Shown: positions 1 to 8,002, numbered from the stretch's first letter. The stretch is 20,099 bases of DNA from CAG-1138 sp964495385 (GCA_964495385.1 CAZBVO010000023.1:1-20099); one strand, 5' to 3'. Program-made: numbers and translations. Notes: generated from the sequence alone by a model not told the origin.

Positions 1-386
1 ACTTTCTTAAGTTCCGGTACCGCATCTCCAACCGTCCACTGAATATCGTCGGTTCCGTTGTTCGGGTGCAAGGTAACCGCGTAGACGTTCTCCGTCCATT
101 TGAGATAAACGTCCGTGTCGGCGGTAAGCTCCATGCTCTGCAACTCGGCAAGGGTGACCGCTTCCGTCAAATCCTCGTCCAAATAGACTCCTTCCAACGA
201 ATATCCGTCCTTGGCAACGGTTGGAAACGCCGTTGTTCTGTCCCAAACGATATCGTCGGCGCCGTTGTTCGGATGAACAATGATTTTGTATGTAGTCGTG
301 CCACCGCAGGCCGCAAAGGCCGCAAGCATGACAACCAAAAGCATTGTTACCGCCAAAAGCGACAACAGTTTTTTGTTTTTTGCCAT
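1..386 (-). CDS. Repeat-containing lipoprotein, N-terminal part (runs off the window)
   Basis: The frame opens at ATG 386 behind a strong AAGGAGG site (394-400) and stays open to the window edge, so only the first 128 codons are visible. The N-terminus is a lipoprotein signal peptide: Lys-rich start, hydrophobic core, and a lipobox ending F-A-A-C with Cys27 as the predicted lipidated residue. Two units follow with a period of 69 residues. Each begins HPNNGxDDIxW (residues 38 and 107), and the first continues to a GYSLEGVYLDEDLTE segment and a DVYLKW end. This layout resembles the InlB B-repeat/Flg_new family of surface proteins in Firmicutes. The protein is therefore probably anchored outside the membrane and built of tandem small beta domains. 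Its specific role and total length are unknown. It has its own promoter and a long structured leader. Confidence 0.8.
   Translation of the reverse strand, partial: MAKNKKLLSLLAVTMLLVVMLAAFAACGGTTTYKIIVHPNNGADDIVWDRTTAFPTVAKDGYSLEGVYLDEDLTEAVTLAELQSMELTADTDVYLKWTENVYAVTLHPNNGTDDIQWTVGDAVPELKK
43..274 (-). repeat. Direct repeats encoding successive InlB-like units
   Basis: A segment of about 25 bases beginning atatcgtcgg recurs at 43-67 and 250-274 with three mismatches. The spacing is 207 bases, exactly 69 codons. It encodes the HPNNGxDDI start of each protein repeat, so this is an in-frame coding repeat, not a mobile element. Confidence 0.75.
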
Positions 387-400
387 AATTTGTCCTCCTT

Positions 401-428
401 GAAAAATAATAGGGTGCGAACTGCACCC
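401..428 (-). promoter_or_regulatory. Hairpin just upstream of the lipoprotein ribosome binding site
   Basis: On the minus strand GGGTGC and GCACCC form a 6-bp stem (412-417 with 423-428) around a 5-base loop. A TATTATTTTT tract follows and then the AAGGAGG site. This could be a weak terminator or a hairpin gating the ribosome binding site. GGTGC in the upstream leader (about 515-519) could pair with the GCACC arm instead, giving a possible switch. This is inferred from base pairing by eye only. Confidence 0.4.
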
Positions 429-465
429 GAAATAAGCAGTATATAACAAGTGCATTCCGCTGATT

Positions 466-568
466 TTGCTACAAACCGTATTTTCAAAAAAGGCGAAAAC
501 ACTATGCGAAAAATGCACCTGTTACCGTTGGTAAGCAGTGCTTCGCCGTTTTTTTAGGTTTGTAGCAA
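466..568 (-). ncRNA. Structured 5' leader RNA candidate
   Basis: A perfect 12-bp inverted repeat (466-477 with 557-568) brings together the two ends of a roughly 100-nt element. Inside it, on the minus-strand RNA, GGCGAA pairs with TTCGCC (542-547 with 492-497), CACT with AGTG (537-540 with 500-503), and TTACC with GGTAA (530-534 with 522-526, 3-nt loop). The predicted transcription start from the promoter at 573-601 falls at about 566, so the element sits at the very 5' end of the mRNA. The form is that of a closed riboswitch-like or stand-alone small RNA. I do not recognise the family. Confidence 0.45.
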
Positions 569-572
569 TTTA

Positions 573-601
573 ATGATAACACCAAAATGCCGCGATGTCA
601 A
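573..601 (-). promoter_or_regulatory. Sigma-A-type promoter for the repeat lipoprotein
   Basis: On the minus strand TTGACA (596-601) is followed by a 17-base spacer and TATCAT (573-578). The -35 is a perfect consensus and the -10 differs at one base. Transcription would start near 566, giving a leader of about 180 nt before the ATG at 386. Confidence 0.8.
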
Positions 602-665
602 TGTTAGGTTTGCTAATATATAATATAGTAATTTCAAAAGTATAAACAAACCGAATAAAATAAGC

Positions 666-695
666 AAACAAAAACCGCCCCCTAAGGAGCGGTTT
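666..695 (-). terminator. Intrinsic terminator after the PrsA-like lipoprotein gene
   Basis: Minus-strand RNA forms a 10-bp stem with one G-U pair (672-681 with 686-695) and a 4-base loop, followed by a U run. It begins 17 bases past the stop codon of the gene ending at 713. Confidence 0.9.
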
Positions 696-712
696 GACGT
701 TGATTATAAGGT

Positions 713-2902
713 TTAGCCTTCTACTTCGTCGGCAAGCTTTTTAAGTTTTTTGTCGTCGAGTTGGATGGAATCCTTGTACTCGTCGAAAACGTTGCCGGAG
801 ATGAGGCTGTAGATGTTGGAAGTGAGGCCCGATTTGTTGGAATCGGCCAATTTTTCGCCGTAGGTTTCGGATTTGTTTACGTCGGATTCGGCCAATTTGC
901 CGTCAACGTAAAAGCTGTCCTTGGTGAGACCGGTGTAGGTCAACGTGCCGTCGGTCAAAGCGAAAGTTCCGTAGTTGTCGGCGACGTTGAGAGTGCCGAA
1001 TTTAACGATGTAATCCATCGGAGTTTCGTCTGCGTCGAAAGCTTCTTGGTCGGCAAAAATTTTGTTTCCGTCCAAACCGAACGCATTGAAATCGTGCGGA
1101 ATGAAGCTGACAACCATAATGTGAATGCCGTAATCGGTGATGCAATACCAAACGTCGTCGGCAGGAGTGCTGCTAAATCCGTAATCTGTTGCGTTTTCGG
1201 TGCTGCCCGTGGTGTAGCTGCCGATGCCTTCGGAAACAAGTTTGCGTCCCAAAGCGGTGAACTCGTCGACATAGCTGCTCTTTTCGCCTTCCGGAACGAT
1301 AAGATAGCCGTTTCCGTTGCCGGTGATGCCGTTGTAGGTATCGTCGTCAAACATGCCGGTGTCGTCGTTTACTCTGTAAACCCATTGTGTCGCTGCTTCC
1401 AAAATTGCCATCTGGCGTTCGTAAGCGTTTTCGATGCTTGCTGCGGCGTCGAGGTCGGCCTTAATCCAAGCAAGAACGGTGGCAACAGGAACGTTTTCGG
1501 CAACGTATGCTCTGTCCGTGCAATTTATATCGGTGCATTCGCCGTGCTGATCGCAATCGCCGATGCAATCGTCGTTGCCGCAAGTGTGCTTGTCGCAGTC
1601 GAGTTCGGCGGTGTATTTCAAGTTGCCGATGTTGACGGTGATTTCGTCGGTGAGCTGTTCACGGATATACTTGTAAACTTCGTCGGTGGAATAATAAGCT
1701 CCGCCTTCGGCATAGTTTTTAAGGAATGCGGTTTGCTCGTCGCTGAACTTCAAAAGGATGTTGTAGACGTAGCCGTATCCGTCGGTCGGATGAATTGCAA
1801 CGCCGCTGATGTCGCTTTCGAGATCGGTTTTGTACTGAGAAGCAAGTTTAGTGTAAGCTTCTTTGTCGGTTTCGACGGCCATCGATGCCTTTTTGGCAAG
1901 TTCTTCGGCGATTTTGTCGGAAGTGTAGTTGTCTGCCAAAAGTTGACGTTGGAAATGCTCGAGAATCAAGCTGTCAAGCTGATCGGCATAGAATTTGTCG
2001 TAATCGGTGTAGTTTGCGTCGAGGTTTTTGTTGAGTTGTGCAACGGCCTTGTCGAAGAACTTGTTGTCCTTGTGTTCGGAAACAAAGTTTTCATCGGTCC
2101 ATTTCAAAGGTTTGGTAACCGCGCCTGCGCCCAAAACTTCGTCGTAAGTCCAATCTGCTTCGCCTTCAACCGGACGGTCGGCACGAGCGGTGAGACCTTT
2201 GACGGTCAATTCGATGCTGTAATCCTTGCCTTCATAGGTAACCACGAGGTTCTTTTTGCCGGTGGTTGCGGTGGAAGGAATTTCCTTAACCATATCGGAA
2301 GTGAGTTCGACTATGGAAACTTCGTCATTGTCGCCCTTAACTTCAAGTTGGAAATCGTTGAAATCGATGACGTCGCCCACGCTGTACTCGGTGGAAGAAG
2401 CGGTGGTCACAAGGGTGACGTTGCCGTCGGAAGAAGAGGAAGAAGTGCCTGCGTTGGCCTTCTCTTCGCTTTCCAAATCTTCGATGATGGATTTCAGGGA
2501 CGTTTCAAAAGATTCGTTGGTTTCTTCGATTGCATGAGCAACTTCTTGCGGATGCAAAAGCGCTTCGGTGGAAGCGATGTCGCTGCCGAAACCGAAATCT
2601 TTGCCGTTGAGATAGTACTTAGCATACAGCACGAGAAGTTTGCGCTGAGCAAGGCTCTTAGTGAGCAGCTCGAAAGTCTCTTCGTAGGTGTAGCCGTAGT
2701 AGTACACGTAGTAATAGCCGTAGCTGTTGAACGAGGACAAAACGTCACCGCGAGTTACGGTTTCGGTATGTCCGCCGAGAGAAACGGTTGCCAAAACTTT
2801 TTTGGCTACGCGCTCGTCGTTCTTCGTGATAATGTCGCACCCTGCAAATACGGTGGCCAAGCAAACGACCACAAGCAAAATTGCAACAAGCTTTTTCTTC
2901 AT
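713..2902 (-). CDS. PrsA/SurA-like lipoprotein with inserted Ig-like domain and Cys-rich loop
   Basis: 729 residues, ATG at 2902 with an AGGAG site 9 bases upstream. The signal peptide ends in a lipobox F-A-G-C (Cys22), so the protein should be anchored outside the membrane. Residues about 45-100 (VTRGDV..., then ETFELLTKSLAQRKLLVLYA) resemble the helical N-domain of SurA/PrsA foldases. A Tyr run (9 Tyr in residues 61-73) lies inside this region. Residues about 173-236 (YSVGDVIDF ... VTYEGKDYSIELTVKG) look like a bacterial Ig-like domain. Residues about 434-461 hold six Cys with His and Asp. Near residue 600, DYGIHIMVVSF recalls the final strand of a parvulin isomerase. A role in folding exported proteins is the best guess, and isomerase activity is uncertain. 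It lies directly downstream of mfd but has its own promoter and terminator. Confidence 0.65.
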   Translation of the reverse strand: MKKKLVAILLVVVCLATVFAGCDIITKNDERVAKKVLATVSLGGHTETVTRGDVLSSFNSYGYYYVYYYGYTYEETFELLTKSLAQRKLLVLYAKYYLNGKDFGFGSDIASTEALLHPQEVAHAIEETNESFETSLKSIIEDLESEEKANAGTSSSSSDGNVTLVTTASSTEYSVGDVIDFNDFQLEVKGDNDEVSIVELTSDMVKEIPSTATTGKKNLVVTYEGKDYSIELTVKGLTARADRPVEGEADWTYDEVLGAGAVTKPLKWTDENFVSEHKDNKFFDKAVAQLNKNLDANYTDYDKFYADQLDSLILEHFQRQLLADNYTSDKIAEELAKKASMAVETDKEAYTKLASQYKTDLESDISGVAIHPTDGYGYVYNILLKFSDEQTAFLKNYAEGGAYYSTDEVYKYIREQLTDEITVNIGNLKYTAELDCDKHTCGNDDCIGDCDQHGECTDINCTDRAYVAENVPVATVLAWIKADLDAAASIENAYERQMAILEAATQWVYRVNDDTGMFDDDTYNGITGNGNGYLIVPEGEKSSYVDEFTALGRKLVSEGIGSYTTGSTENATDYGFSSTPADDVWYCITDYGIHIMVVSFIPHDFNAFGLDGNKIFADQEAFDADETPMDYIVKFGTLNVADNYGTFALTDGTLTYTGLTKDSFYVDGKLAESDVNKSETYGEKLADSNKSGLTSNIYSLISGNVFDEYKDSIQLDDKKLKKLADEVEG

Positions 2903-2947
2903 AAAATGTTCTCCTAATAGATTATAATTAAGAAATTGTACCTACCT

Positions 2948-2976
2948 ATTATACAAAAATTTAACTGCTTATGCAA
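2948..2976 (-). promoter_or_regulatory. Promoter for the PrsA-like lipoprotein gene
   Basis: On the minus strand TTGCAT (2971-2976), a 17-base spacer and TATAAT (2948-2953). A second TATAAT at 2921-2926 lacks a reasonable -35. The leader before the ATG at 2902 would be about 40 nt. No convincing terminator separates this promoter from the end of mfd at 3024. Confidence 0.7.
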
Positions 2977-3023
2977 TCAAAATGCACCGATTTTTTCAAT
3001 TTGACGGGCTTATTTCGGCAAAA

Positions 3024-6000
3024 CTACATCAATCCGCGCTCAAAAAAGGCCGTAAGGCGGGCCAAATTGTCCTCAACGTCGGTTGTAGGCATGTTAAACA
3101 GCAGCGACGGCGGCTCGGCAAGCAGTCTGACAACACTTTTGTTTTTGTCCACAATTTCCACCAAATCGGAATTGCCGACAAAGTCGTCGGAAAGCAAAAT
3201 CTCCGCTTTTCGCCTGTTCAGCGTCACCCTTTTTGCCGAAAATCCCGAAACCAATGCTTTCAAATAGGCAACCGAAACAAGGTTGACCAAAGGTTTTGGC
3301 GGAGGTCCGTAAGTGGCCGTTACAGCCTGCAACAGTTTGTCTCGGTCTTCTCTCGTTCGGATTTCGGCTATTTTTTTGTAAATCCTCAGCCTGTCCGCCG
3401 CCGAAACGTAACCTTCCGAAACAAAGGCGTTGCAATCGACCTTCATTTCGACTTCGGCGTTTGCGGCAGAACGGCCGTATTTTATTTCGTCCACCGCTTC
3501 TTTAAGCAGTCTGGTGTACATTTCGTATCCGACGTTTGCGATGTGTCCGTGCTGTTCGGCACCCAAAAGATTGCCCGCGCCGCGAAGCTCCAAATCCCTT
3601 AAAGCAATTTTGAAACCGCTTCCGAACTCGGTATAATCGGTGAGCGAAGTAAGGCGTTTTGCCGCTTCTTCGGTGAGAACTTTGTTTTCGCCGGTGGTGA
3701 AATAGGCGTGCGCAAGCTGACCGCTTCGCCCAACTCGGCCCCTGAGCTGATAAAGCTGTGCCAAACCGAATTTGTCGGCATCGACCACAAAAAGCGTGTT
3801 GGCATCCGGCAAATCTATGCCGTTTTCGATGATTGTGGTGCAAACAAGCACGTCGGCTTCTTTTTGGTAAAAAGCCGTTATGCGGTCGTCGAGCATATTG
3901 CCCGGCATCTGACCGTGCGCCACGATAACTCTTGCCGAAGTCCCTGCAATCGACTGCACCCTCGACGCGAACGAATCGATGGTTTCGACGTAATTATACA
4001 GCACCAGCACTTGGCCTCCTCGCCCCACTTCTCGCAGAACTGCATCTTTTAAAAGGTTGTCGCTGTACTCGGTAACGTACGTCTGAACCGGCAATCTGCC
4101 CGTAGGCGGAGTTTCCAGCAAACTTATGTCCCTTATTCCGTTAAGGCTCATGCTGAGCGTTCGGGGGATCGGCGTTGCAGACATCGTTATGATGTCCACG
4201 TCCTTTTTTAAAAGTTTCAGTTTTTCCTTGTGTTCGACGCCGAAACGCTGTTCTTCGTCCAAAACAAGCAAACCGAGATCGTCGAATTTAACGTCTTTAC
4301 TCAACAAACGGTGCGTGCCGATGAGTACGTTGGTCAGTCCCAGTTCGACGTTTTCCAAAATTTCCTGCGTTTGTTTTTTGTTTTGAAGCCTGCAAAGCAA
4401 ATCCACCTTGACGTCAAACCCTTCGAGCCTCGCCATCAAAGTGTTGTAATGCTGCTTTGCCAAAATCGTGGTAGGGGCAAGTATCGCGGCCTGTTTTCCG
4501 GCCATAACCGCCTTAAAAACCGCACGGAAAGCCACCTCCGTTTTTCCGAAACCGACGTCGCCGCAAATAAGCCTGTCCATCAGTTTGCCCTTTTCCATAT
4601 CTTCCTTGACGTCTTTTATTGCCGCTTCCTGATCGGCCGTCGGCGTGAACGGGAAATTCTCCTCGAACAGTCGCTGTTCGGGGGTGTCCGGAGGGTAAAC
4701 GAATCCCTTGATTTTACTGCGTTCGGCATAAAGGCTGTTGAGGCTGAACGCAAGTTTTTTTACGGACGCCCTGACTTTTTGCTTTACTTTTTCAAATTCC
4801 TTTCCGCCGATTTTGTTCAGCCTCGGGCTGTCCGAGCCCGAATATTTCGACAGCCTGTCCATCTGGTCGACGGGCAGGTACAGCATTGCGCCCTCACGGT
4901 AACGAATGGCAACGTAATCCTTTTCGACGTCGCCTATTTTTTGTTTGACGGTTCCTTCGCATATACCTATGCCGTGCACCTCATGCACAACATAATCCCC
5001 TGCTTTTGGAGCGATAAAGTGTCGTTTTGGTCGAAAAGCGTTGTCTGATTTCGGTTTGCCGTACAAATCGTCGACGCCTGCGACAACCAGCTTTTCGGTG
5101 TGATAAATAAACCCGTTCGGGATGTCGAACGACGTGGCGTATATTCCCTTTTCGACGTTGTCGGACGCATAAACCATAACGTCCTCGGCCCGAAGTTTTT
5201 CGGCCAGGCTTGCCGCCCGTTCAGTGCTGCCGGCGCACAAAACCACGGTGTAACCGTTGGCATTAAAATTTTTAAGATCCGCAACAAGACTGTTGTAGTC
5301 GAGGTAATATCTGGTGGTCGGCCTTGCGTTAAATTTGAATATGCTTTTTGCCGCAAACAGCGGATTTAGGCTTGTCAACTGCTGAAAAGCCAGCCGCTTG
5401 AATGCTTCGGTCATGCGCACGGCCCGATCGGCCGACATAATCGCATGAATATGCTCGGGCAAAGTTTCGCCGCCTTCCGAAAGGCTTTTAACTCGCCCCT
5501 TATGCTCCAATTCGATAAGTTTCAATTTGTCGTTTACGAGTTTTGCCTCGTCAAACACTATCGTCCAATCGTCGTCGAGATAATCGGCAAGCGTGCCGAG
5601 GTTGTCCGGAATGAACGGCGCAATCCAGGCAAGCCTGCTATCGACGGGATTTCGTTCCAGTAGTTCGATTGCATCCGAGACGATTTCGGCAACGTGTCCG
5701 TCGACACGCAAACGTTTCAGGCGATCTATCGCCTTTTCGGGATTATGAACAATTATGTCCGCCGCAGGCGGAAGATATACCGACTTTTCGTCGGAGGTTT
5801 TTTCGCGCGTTTCAAAATCGAACCTTTTTACCGATTCGACCAAATCGTCAAAAAAGTCTATGCGCAGAGGTTCGCCCTCCAGCGGATAAATTTCCATAAC
5901 GTCGCCCCTGACGGAAAATTCGCCTCGCTCGGATATTTCCTCCGTGCGGACGTATCCGCCCGAAACAAGGGTTTGAGCAACTTGTGACGGCGGAATTTCT

Positions 6001-6419
6001 TCATCTACCGACAACGTGAGAATTGCTTTTTTGAATTCGTCGACGTCGGGCAAATACTGCGTCAACGTTTCGGCAGAAACGACGGCTACCTTAACCTGTT
6101 TTTTCAATATTTTTGCAAGCGCAGTGCTTCTTTCGGACACCAACGAGCGGTTTACCGCTTTTTTGTACAGCAAAACGTCGTCTCGCGACGGCAAATAGAC
6201 GGCCATAGGACCGCCTAAGTATCTGTTGAATTTTGACGCGAAATCTTTTGCTTGCAAACTGTCGGCGGTAACAAACAAAACGTGTCCGTCCAGCTGGGCA
6301 CTGACGTGAATTTTGCCGCCCGGAGCAAGCGAAAACGCCGAGGTTGGCCTGCCACCCCGTACCGAGTACAACAGCGATTTGAAATCGCCGCCAAGTTTAT
6401 CTAATTTTAAAAAATCCAC
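3024..6419 (-). CDS. mfd: Transcription-repair coupling factor Mfd
   Basis: 1131 residues, close to the usual ~1150. Mfd is a DNA translocase that removes RNA polymerase stalled at lesions and recruits the UvrABC excision system. In order: the N-terminal UvrB-like module (ending before ~470), an RNA polymerase interaction domain from about residue 475 (DYVVHEVHGIGIC ... AIRYREGAMLYLPVDQMDRL), Walker A GDVGFGKT near 620, the DEEQRFG helicase motif near 720, SATPIPRT shortly after, GRVGRS near 895, and a C-terminal regulatory domain. The start is a GTG at 6419 with GGGAG six bases upstream. It begins 18 bases after the pth stop, so pth and mfd should be co-transcribed, as in many Firmicutes. 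Confidence 0.97.
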   Translation of the reverse strand: MDFLKLDKLGGDFKSLLYSVRGGRPTSAFSLAPGGKIHVSAQLDGHVLFVTADSLQAKDFASKFNRYLGGPMAVYLPSRDDVLLYKKAVNRSLVSERSTALAKILKKQVKVAVVSAETLTQYLPDVDEFKKAILTLSVDEEIPPSQVAQTLVSGGYVRTEEISERGEFSVRGDVMEIYPLEGEPLRIDFFDDLVESVKRFDFETREKTSDEKSVYLPPAADIIVHNPEKAIDRLKRLRVDGHVAEIVSDAIELLERNPVDSRLAWIAPFIPDNLGTLADYLDDDWTIVFDEAKLVNDKLKLIELEHKGRVKSLSEGGETLPEHIHAIMSADRAVRMTEAFKRLAFQQLTSLNPLFAAKSIFKFNARPTTRYYLDYNSLVADLKNFNANGYTVVLCAGSTERAASLAEKLRAEDVMVYASDNVEKGIYATSFDIPNGFIYHTEKLVVAGVDDLYGKPKSDNAFRPKRHFIAPKAGDYVVHEVHGIGICEGTVKQKIGDVEKDYVAIRYREGAMLYLPVDQMDRLSKYSGSDSPRLNKIGGKEFEKVKQKVRASVKKLAFSLNSLYAERSKIKGFVYPPDTPEQRLFEENFPFTPTADQEAAIKDVKEDMEKGKLMDRLICGDVGFGKTEVAFRAVFKAVMAGKQAAILAPTTILAKQHYNTLMARLEGFDVKVDLLCRLQNKKQTQEILENVELGLTNVLIGTHRLLSKDVKFDDLGLLVLDEEQRFGVEHKEKLKLLKKDVDIITMSATPIPRTLSMSLNGIRDISLLETPPTGRLPVQTYVTEYSDNLLKDAVLREVGRGGQVLVLYNYVETIDSFASRVQSIAGTSARVIVAHGQMPGNMLDDRITAFYQKEADVLVCTTIIENGIDLPDANTLFVVDADKFGLAQLYQLRGRVGRSGQLAHAYFTTGENKVLTEEAAKRLTSLTDYTEFGSGFKIALRDLELRGAGNLLGAEQHGHIANVGYEMYTRLLKEAVDEIKYGRSAANAEVEMKVDCNAFVSEGYVSAADRLRIYKKIAEIRTREDRDKLLQAVTATYGPPPKPLVNLVSVAYLKALVSGFSAKRVTLNRRKAEILLSDDFVGNSDLVEIVDKNKSVVRLLAEPPSLLFNMPTTDVEDNLARLTAFFERGLM

Positions 6420-6437
6420 TTTTTGCTCCCAAAAAGT
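6418..6437 (-). promoter_or_regulatory. Hairpin presenting the mfd ribosome binding site in its loop
   Basis: On the minus strand ACTTTTT (6431-6437) pairs with AAAAAGT (6418-6424). The loop GGGAGC (6425-6430) contains the Shine-Dalgarno sequence, and the 3' arm includes the first two bases of the GTG start codon. The stem is A-U rich, so its effect may be small. Confidence 0.4.
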
Positions 6438-7019
6438 TTATTTGTCCGTTGGGGCCGTGCCGTTATATTGCCTCATAACAAGCTCGAAATCGTCCGTTTC
6501 GATGTATTTTTTTAAGGCTTCTGCCGCCCTTTTTTGCATATCTTCCACTACGCTTTCCGAAGTTTTTGGCACCCTTGACAAAACAAAATTCATCAACGGT
6601 ATTTCGCCTTTGTCGCTTCCGATGCCCAAGCGCACGCGCTTAAAGTTTTTCGTGCCCAAAAGTTCGACGATGTTGCGCATGCCGTTGTGAGTGCCGCCAC
6701 TGCCTTCTTCTCTTAACCGCAGTGTTCCGGTAGGGATGTCGACGTCGTCGTAAACCACAACCAAATCCTTTGGCTCGGCCTTGTATTTTCCGATAAGCTC
6801 CCGTGCGGCTTCGCCCGACAAATTCATATACGTTTGCGGCAAAGCAAGCACGATTTTTTCGTCGCCTAAATGCAGAATCGCAGTTTTAGACTTGCATTCC
6901 GTAGTTTTAAACTTTAAATCAAGCATTTCGGCAAGTTTTTGAAGCGTGTCGAACCCCATATTGTGCCACGTCCGTTCGTACTTTTTGCCGTAGTTTCCCA
7001 AACCGATGATGATTTTCAT
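6438..7019 (-). CDS. pth: Peptidyl-tRNA hydrolase
   Basis: 193 residues, the usual length. Pth cleaves the ester bond of peptidyl-tRNAs dropped from ribosomes, recycling tRNA in the cytosol. Visible family motifs are GLGNYGKKYERTWHNMGF at the N-terminus (catalytic His within THN-like TWHN), TYMNLSG, VVYDDVDIPTG (catalytic Asp) and GSGGTHNGMRNI. Two family positions differ from the common GLGNPG and TRHN, reading GNYG and TWHN, but the Asn, His and Asp residues expected for activity are present. The gene starts 9 bases after the glmU-like stop, with AAAGG overlapping that stop, indicating one operon with glmU and mfd. Confidence 0.97.
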   Translation of the reverse strand: MKIIIGLGNYGKKYERTWHNMGFDTLQKLAEMLDLKFKTTECKSKTAILHLGDEKIVLALPQTYMNLSGEAARELIGKYKAEPKDLVVVYDDVDIPTGTLRLREEGSGGTHNGMRNIVELLGTKNFKRVRLGIGSDKGEIPLMNFVLSRVPKTSESVVEDMQKRAAEALKKYIETDDFELVMRQYNGTAPTDK

Positions 7020-7028
7020 AGAGTACCT

Positions 7029-7991
7029 TTATGTCTTTTTTGTTTGTTTTACCGTTTGTCGCTCGCGCGCTATCGAAAAGCAGTTTTCGGGCAAGTCTTC
7101 GGTTATGGTGCTTCCTGCCGCAACGTACGCCCCGTCGCCCACCGTAAGCGGTGCAACCAAGTTGACGTTGGCCCCCAAAAACACGCCTTTTCCCACCGAC
7201 GTTTTGTGCTTTTTGGTGCCGTCGTAGTTGCAAAATACCGCTCCGCAACCGACGTTTGTTCCGTCGCCGACTTCGGCGTTTCCGATGTAAGTCAGGTGCG
7301 CCGCCTTAACGCCGACGCCAAGCTCGGACGATTTGACCTCGACAAAGTCGCCTATTCGGCAGTTTTTGCCTATTTTGCTGCCTGCCCGAACGTAGGAATA
7401 AGGCCCGACGGTTGTGTTTTCGCCTATTTCGGAATCCTCGACCGTGGAATCCGTTATCACAGCTCCGCTTTTTACGAGACTTTTCCCGACTATTCTGACG
7501 TGTCCTTTAAGCACGGCGCCTTTTTCCACCTGCGACGTGAAATCGACTTCCGCATCCCCCAAAACCGCCACGCCGCTCTCTAAAAGCCGACGCAACCGCC
7601 TTCGTTTAAGTTCATTATACACCAAGTTTAGCGAACTTGTATCGTTTACTCGCAAAAAATATTCGCCTGCGGCATAATATTTGATTTCCGCATCCGTGCC
7701 CTCTCTTGTCATATACCCTTCGCCGAGGCCGATTGCACCTATGTTGCGTCTTTTTAAACTTTCTGCGGCCGAAAGCAGCATGTCGGCCGTCACCAGCGAC
7801 ATATCGGCATACAAAAGACAAAAATACTTGCAATTTGGCCGTGTAATTTGTTTTTTACAATCAAAAAACGCATGCGGGATTTCCGAAAGTTCGTCTTTTA
7901 AGTAGCCATCCAGCGGCTTACCCAACAAGTTTTGTTTGCTCATAAACGACGGTTCGACCACGACCGCCGCGAATATATCGGATTTTTTCAT
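7029..7991 (-). CDS. GlmU-like glucosamine-1-phosphate N-acetyltransferase with degenerate uridylyltransferase domain
   Basis: 320 residues against about 450 for bifunctional GlmU. The C-terminal ~180 residues are a left-handed beta-helix of hexapeptide repeats with the acetyltransferase residues in place: VR in GPYSYVRAGS, AHLTYIGNA (catalytic His), GDGTNVGCG, NYDG and the following Lys, ending SIARERQ. The linker FLRVNDTSSLNLVYNELKRR matches the VND region joining the two GlmU domains. The N-terminal ~110 residues are shortened, and the nucleotide-binding signature (LAAGxGTRMxS) is reduced to AAVVVEPSFMSKQN without the Gly-rich loop. It should acetylate glucosamine-1-phosphate but probably cannot make UDP-GlcNAc by itself. 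It heads the operon with pth and mfd; prs, often next to glmU, is absent. No Shine-Dalgarno precedes the ATG at 7991. Confidence 0.85.
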   Translation of the reverse strand: MKKSDIFAAVVVEPSFMSKQNLLGKPLDGYLKDELSEIPHAFFDCKKQITRPNCKYFCLLYADMSLVTADMLLSAAESLKRRNIGAIGLGEGYMTREGTDAEIKYYAAGEYFLRVNDTSSLNLVYNELKRRRLRRLLESGVAVLGDAEVDFTSQVEKGAVLKGHVRIVGKSLVKSGAVITDSTVEDSEIGENTTVGPYSYVRAGSKIGKNCRIGDFVEVKSSELGVGVKAAHLTYIGNAEVGDGTNVGCGAVFCNYDGTKKHKTSVGKGVFLGANVNLVAPLTVGDGAYVAAGSTITEDLPENCFSIARERQTVKQTKKT

Positions 7992-7996
7992 AATTT

Positions 7997-8002
7997 ATTA
8001 TA
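7997..8002 (-). promoter_or_regulatory. Possible -10 box for a leaderless glmU-like mRNA
   Basis: A perfect TATAAT on the minus strand ends only five bases before the ATG at 7991. Transcription would then start at or next to the start codon. No good -35 element is visible at 16-18 bases, and no Shine-Dalgarno is present. Both the promoter and the leaderless reading are tentative. Confidence 0.4.

Noticed and set aside
7..426. 139-codon minus-strand frame overlapping the partial lipoprotein
   Set aside because: It is in a different frame, begins without a ribosome binding site and encodes an Arg/Gly/Cys-rich product. The frame from ATG 386 has AAGGAGG, a signal peptide and repeats.
761..2917. 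718-codon open frame on the plus strand
   Set aside because: It lies codon-aligned antisense to the PrsA-like lipoprotein and is open only because the sense gene avoids TTA, CTA and TCA. It has no ribosome binding site or recognisable protein features.
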